DNA from: Jacaranda mimosifolia
Lineage: Eukaryota > Streptophyta > Magnoliopsida > Lamiales > Bignoniaceae
NCBI GenBank assembly: GCA_018894105.1
Contig: CM032127.1
Coordinates: 27,644,369-27,708,368 of the forward strand
Length of the DNA stretch: 64,000 nt
Reading direction: 5' to 3'
This document shows, in pieces, positions 61,585 through 64,000 of this stretch. The translations under genes were made by a program, and so were the position numbers. Position 1 is the stretch's first letter. Every line of letters starts with the position of its first letter. The notes beneath the pieces are model-generated. The model saw only the letters and a list, made by a program, of their open reading frames with translations. It did no database searches and had not been told where the DNA came from.

Positions 61585-61880
61585 GTCGACCCCGAAGTCG
61601 ACCAAGCAGGTTTCAAGCCGCCAATTTAAAGCTCTCTAGCTGAGATCAAATAGATGAATTGATCGTTTACAATCGTCCCTGAACTCGACCAAGCATGCTT
61701 CAAGCCGCTAATTCAAGGCTCTCTAGCCGAGATCAAATAAACAAATTGATCATTTATAGTTGACCCTGAAGTAAGCAGGTTTCAAGTCGTCAATTCAAGG
61801 CTCTCCAGTCGAGATCAAATAAACAAATGGATTGTTTATAGTCGACCAAGTAGGCTTCCAGCTGCCAAGATTAAGGCTTT
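61585..61880. repeat. Tandem repeat of 81-89-bp unit in gypsy 3' region
   Basis: Units start near 61585, 61674, 61760 and 61841 (last partial). Each reads GTCGACCCCGAAGTCGACCA-like, then GGTTTCAAGCCG, CTCTCTAGCYGAGATCAAAT and AAATTGATCRTTTAYA. Tat-lineage elements are known to carry variable tandem repeats between pol and the antisense ORF. Confidence 0.9.
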
Positions 61881-61979
61881 TCAGCCACAATAATTTGGAA
61901 AGTAAAAATAAAAGTACAATGAACAATCATCAACAAAATAACGCCACGCAGGGCAATCAAACATGAAAGGCAAACAGCT

Positions 61980-64000
61980 CAATGATTGGTCAACCTCGCG
62001 CCCTCAGTAGGTGCACCTCGACCACCCTCTTCAATTGCCTGATCGACTTCGTCGCTCGAAGGGACGGGGACCACCACGGGGTTGTTCGTCCCCTACTCGG
62101 GTATTACAATAGCAAGTGGAATGGCAACAGTCGGGGGTCGAGAGAGCCCTACCTCGTCGGCCAAGAATTCACCTATGACCGGCTGGAGATTCTCAACGGC
62201 GTCGACCATACAGTCGTGAATCTTGAACACAAACTTGTTTTCAAAGATAAACTCTTTTGCCACTTCATCAAACTTCTTCGCCACTTCGGCCGCCTTTTTC
62301 TACGCTGAAGTCAGGGGCTCGGTATGAGGAGTCTCTACAGCTCCCTCAACCACAGGGGTCTCTGTAGCTTCCTTTTCAGCCTTGTCGGCCTCTGGATACA
62401 TCTGCAGCTGCTCGTCCAGGATGTGGCTAATGTGATCTTTATCCTCTACTTGAAAAGCATAGCCCAAATACTCCAGCTGCTTGATCGCCTTTTCGAATGC
62501 ATTCTTAACGTCATCTAATGAAAAGACAACACTGGCATCCTGGAATGCTGAGCATAGCATGAATTGTTGTACAACCTATCGCCGCATTAAAGGCAGCTTC
62601 CTGTATAATTCAGCTTGAGCTTCTTGGATCACCACATTCCGCCCGGCTGTTCGACTAGACTCATAACCATGCTGCGTATCCACCCTGGCCTAGTTCAGCA
62701 GCTTGTCCATCCTGGTCTTCTCAGTGATCGCGACAACTAGCTGACTATCCTTTAATTGGAATAGGCTGTTGAGCTCCTCGACCTCCCTGTTCAGCTCCTC
62801 GACTCTCGTCTATGAAGACTCAAGCTGACCCTTTAGAGTCTCCAAGTCTTCGTCCTCCTACAGATGTTCACAGTTAGTTGGGGCTAGCTCTAACCTCCTG
62901 TAAAAATGGTAGCCTAACAGGCTCACATGAAAAACACGATTCGTTATGAGTGAGCGGTACTTGACTAGAAAATCAAATAAAATTAAAATTCAATAAGATA
63001 AATTTATCGACCAGACCCTTACCATGTTAGAGTATTAAGCTATAGCTCTGAGTGCAACATTCTCCCCATGAGTTTCTTCTAGTCGGACGTGAACAGTCCG
63101 GCCATCATCACCTTTAACGGAGTGGCCTCAGTCAACCCCGCCATCTCTAGGAGTATGAATTGTGCACATCTATGTTCGACACCATCGCGAACTGGGGCAA
63201 CGGGAGCTTCGGCAAGTGGAATAGAACATCTTCCCCATGCTGACCAAATAGATCTTATCCAGTGGGCTGGCCCAACCCCGTAGCTTTCCCTTTGCCCTTC
63301 TCAGCCGTTGTTATCTTCAGAGCAGGTCCAGCCTGCTCGACCATTGGCCTCTTCCCTCGACCCATCGAGCTGCTCCCAATAGTCACCACAGGCTGAGCTA
63401 GCATAGTGGGTGACAGTGACGATGTCATGGCCTCAGGCTGCGCCACCTCTACCAGAGTAGCCCCTCGTCCGGCCGCTGTGGTTAGGCGACATTGCTTGTT
63501 CCTCTAAGCCCTCGCCAAAGGCCTCTGCTCTTGAGCGAGTCATAGTCTTATCCTAATCTGCCAACAACATAAATAGTAAAAGATCAGAATCGAACAAACG
63601 GACGGCAAATAAATAAGCTAATCAAGAATCGACAACACTAGCTACCTAGTTGATAGCCTGCTGGCAAGTCTAGCTAAGCTGGCGATAAGCCAGCTAACAT
63701 CAAACTCCTCTCCTCGATAAACACTAAGGTCTCCACCTAACCAAACTCAACCAAGTCTCGATGTAAGTGTTGGGCCAGGTCGGAGTCAAGTTACCAGGCA
63801 TCTCGACATGCCCCATCCACAACCCTCTCGGGATATTGAAGCCCTCAGCCACTCGAACATATAGATAATATTTTTTCCACTTTTATCCATAGGAAGAGGC
63901 AGGGTGACAAGACATTTTTTGCGAGGCTCGAGCAGTAAGGTAATAAAAACCCGACTCGTCGGTGCTACCTGAATTTCGGGACATTGGAAGGTGGAAAAGG
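61980..64000 (-). pseudogene. Antisense ORF of the Tat-like gypsy element
   Basis: Read from 64000 downwards: GFYYLTARASQKMSCHPAS and KWKKYYLYV (about 63960-63860), resembling the G-x-Y-Y-F...W-K-x-x-F-F-F-V signature of plant retroelement antisense ORFs, then GFNIPRGLW. A Ser/Thr/Pro and basic linker follows (63450-63255), then a coiled coil with EDLETLKGQLESS and TRVEELNREVEELNSLFQLK (about 62860-62750). A C-terminal part has AFEKAIKQLEYLGYAFQVED, VAKKFDEVAKEFIFENKFVF and the acidic-free tail VAIPLAIVIPE. The frame is interrupted by stops and an apparent intron (near 63580-63660). Its start is outside the window. Function in the family is not known. Confidence 0.72.

Larger units (their letters stand above)
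52044..64000 (+). mobile_element. Ty3/gypsy element of Tat type, extends past window
   Basis: 5' LTR (52044-55981, about 780 bp once the hAT insertion is removed), primer-binding site, gag, protease, RT, two RNase H-like domains, integrase, a tandem-repeat 3' region and a long antisense ORF. This order is that of the plant Tat lineage. The 3' LTR is not reached by 64000. It has inserted into the leader of the copia element to its left. Confidence 0.9.

Overview
This is nuclear DNA of a flowering plant. The host genes have introns and long flanks, the DNA is AT-rich, and most of the window is old, nested transposable elements. There are plastid-derived fragments (NUPTs) of ycf1 and probably of the 16S rRNA gene. 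I cannot name the species. Only two host protein genes are convincing: a DPM2-type regulatory subunit of dolichol-phosphate-mannose synthase (+ strand, coding exons at 11.09-11.42 kb, probable non-coding first exon at about 6.3 kb) and a CML18-type four-EF-hand calmodulin-like protein (- strand, 27.68-28.17 kb).

Layout. 1-1.59 kb: nothing recognisable. 1.59-6.04 kb: a possible TIR-bounded element holding AT-rich repeats, a gypsy-LTR/copia-LTR chimera, and a minus-strand Ty3/gypsy gag-protease remnant with about 94 bp of plastid-like 16S rDNA inside it. 6.3-11.4 kb: the DPM2 gene. Its large first intron carries a solo gypsy LTR and a 219-bp insertion with a 12-bp target duplication. 12.59-16.21 kb: a ycf1 NUPT split by a 2.9-kb Mutator-like element (12751-15651) with a degenerate 9-bp target duplication. 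16.2-25.09 kb: a decayed CACTA element whose plant-transposase ORF is cut by a 2224-bp solo copia LTR (perfect 5-bp TSD AAAGG). It also holds a 615-bp hAT MITE. A second ycf1 copy abuts its right end (25.09-25.6 kb). 27.7-28.2 kb: the CML18 gene. 28.96-30.55 kb: a 1.6-kb TIR element. 30.86-41.09 kb: a complete but dead Ty1/copia element with 2.2-kb LTRs. 41.40-48.99 kb: a Ty3/gypsy element (Tat-like, with an antisense ORF) lacking its 3' end. 49.0-52.04 kb: the truncated 5' LTR and leader of another copia element. 52.04 kb to the window end: a second Tat-like gypsy element whose 5' LTR is split by a 3.15-kb hAT element, which itself contains a fold-back structure of about 0.9 kb. Its pol genes, 3' tandem repeats and antisense ORF follow, and its 3' LTR lies outside the window.

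The two host genes act independently: ER glycosylation-donor synthesis and cytosolic calcium signalling. Everything else is transposon or organelle debris with stop codons and frameshifts. I did not find a convincing new enzymatic system. The most unusual features are the twice-present, transposon-split ycf1 insertion, an inverted repeat just upstream of the TATA box that recurs in all five LTR copies of one copia family, the short templated insertion in the DPM2 intron, and the four-level nest in the last 12 kb.
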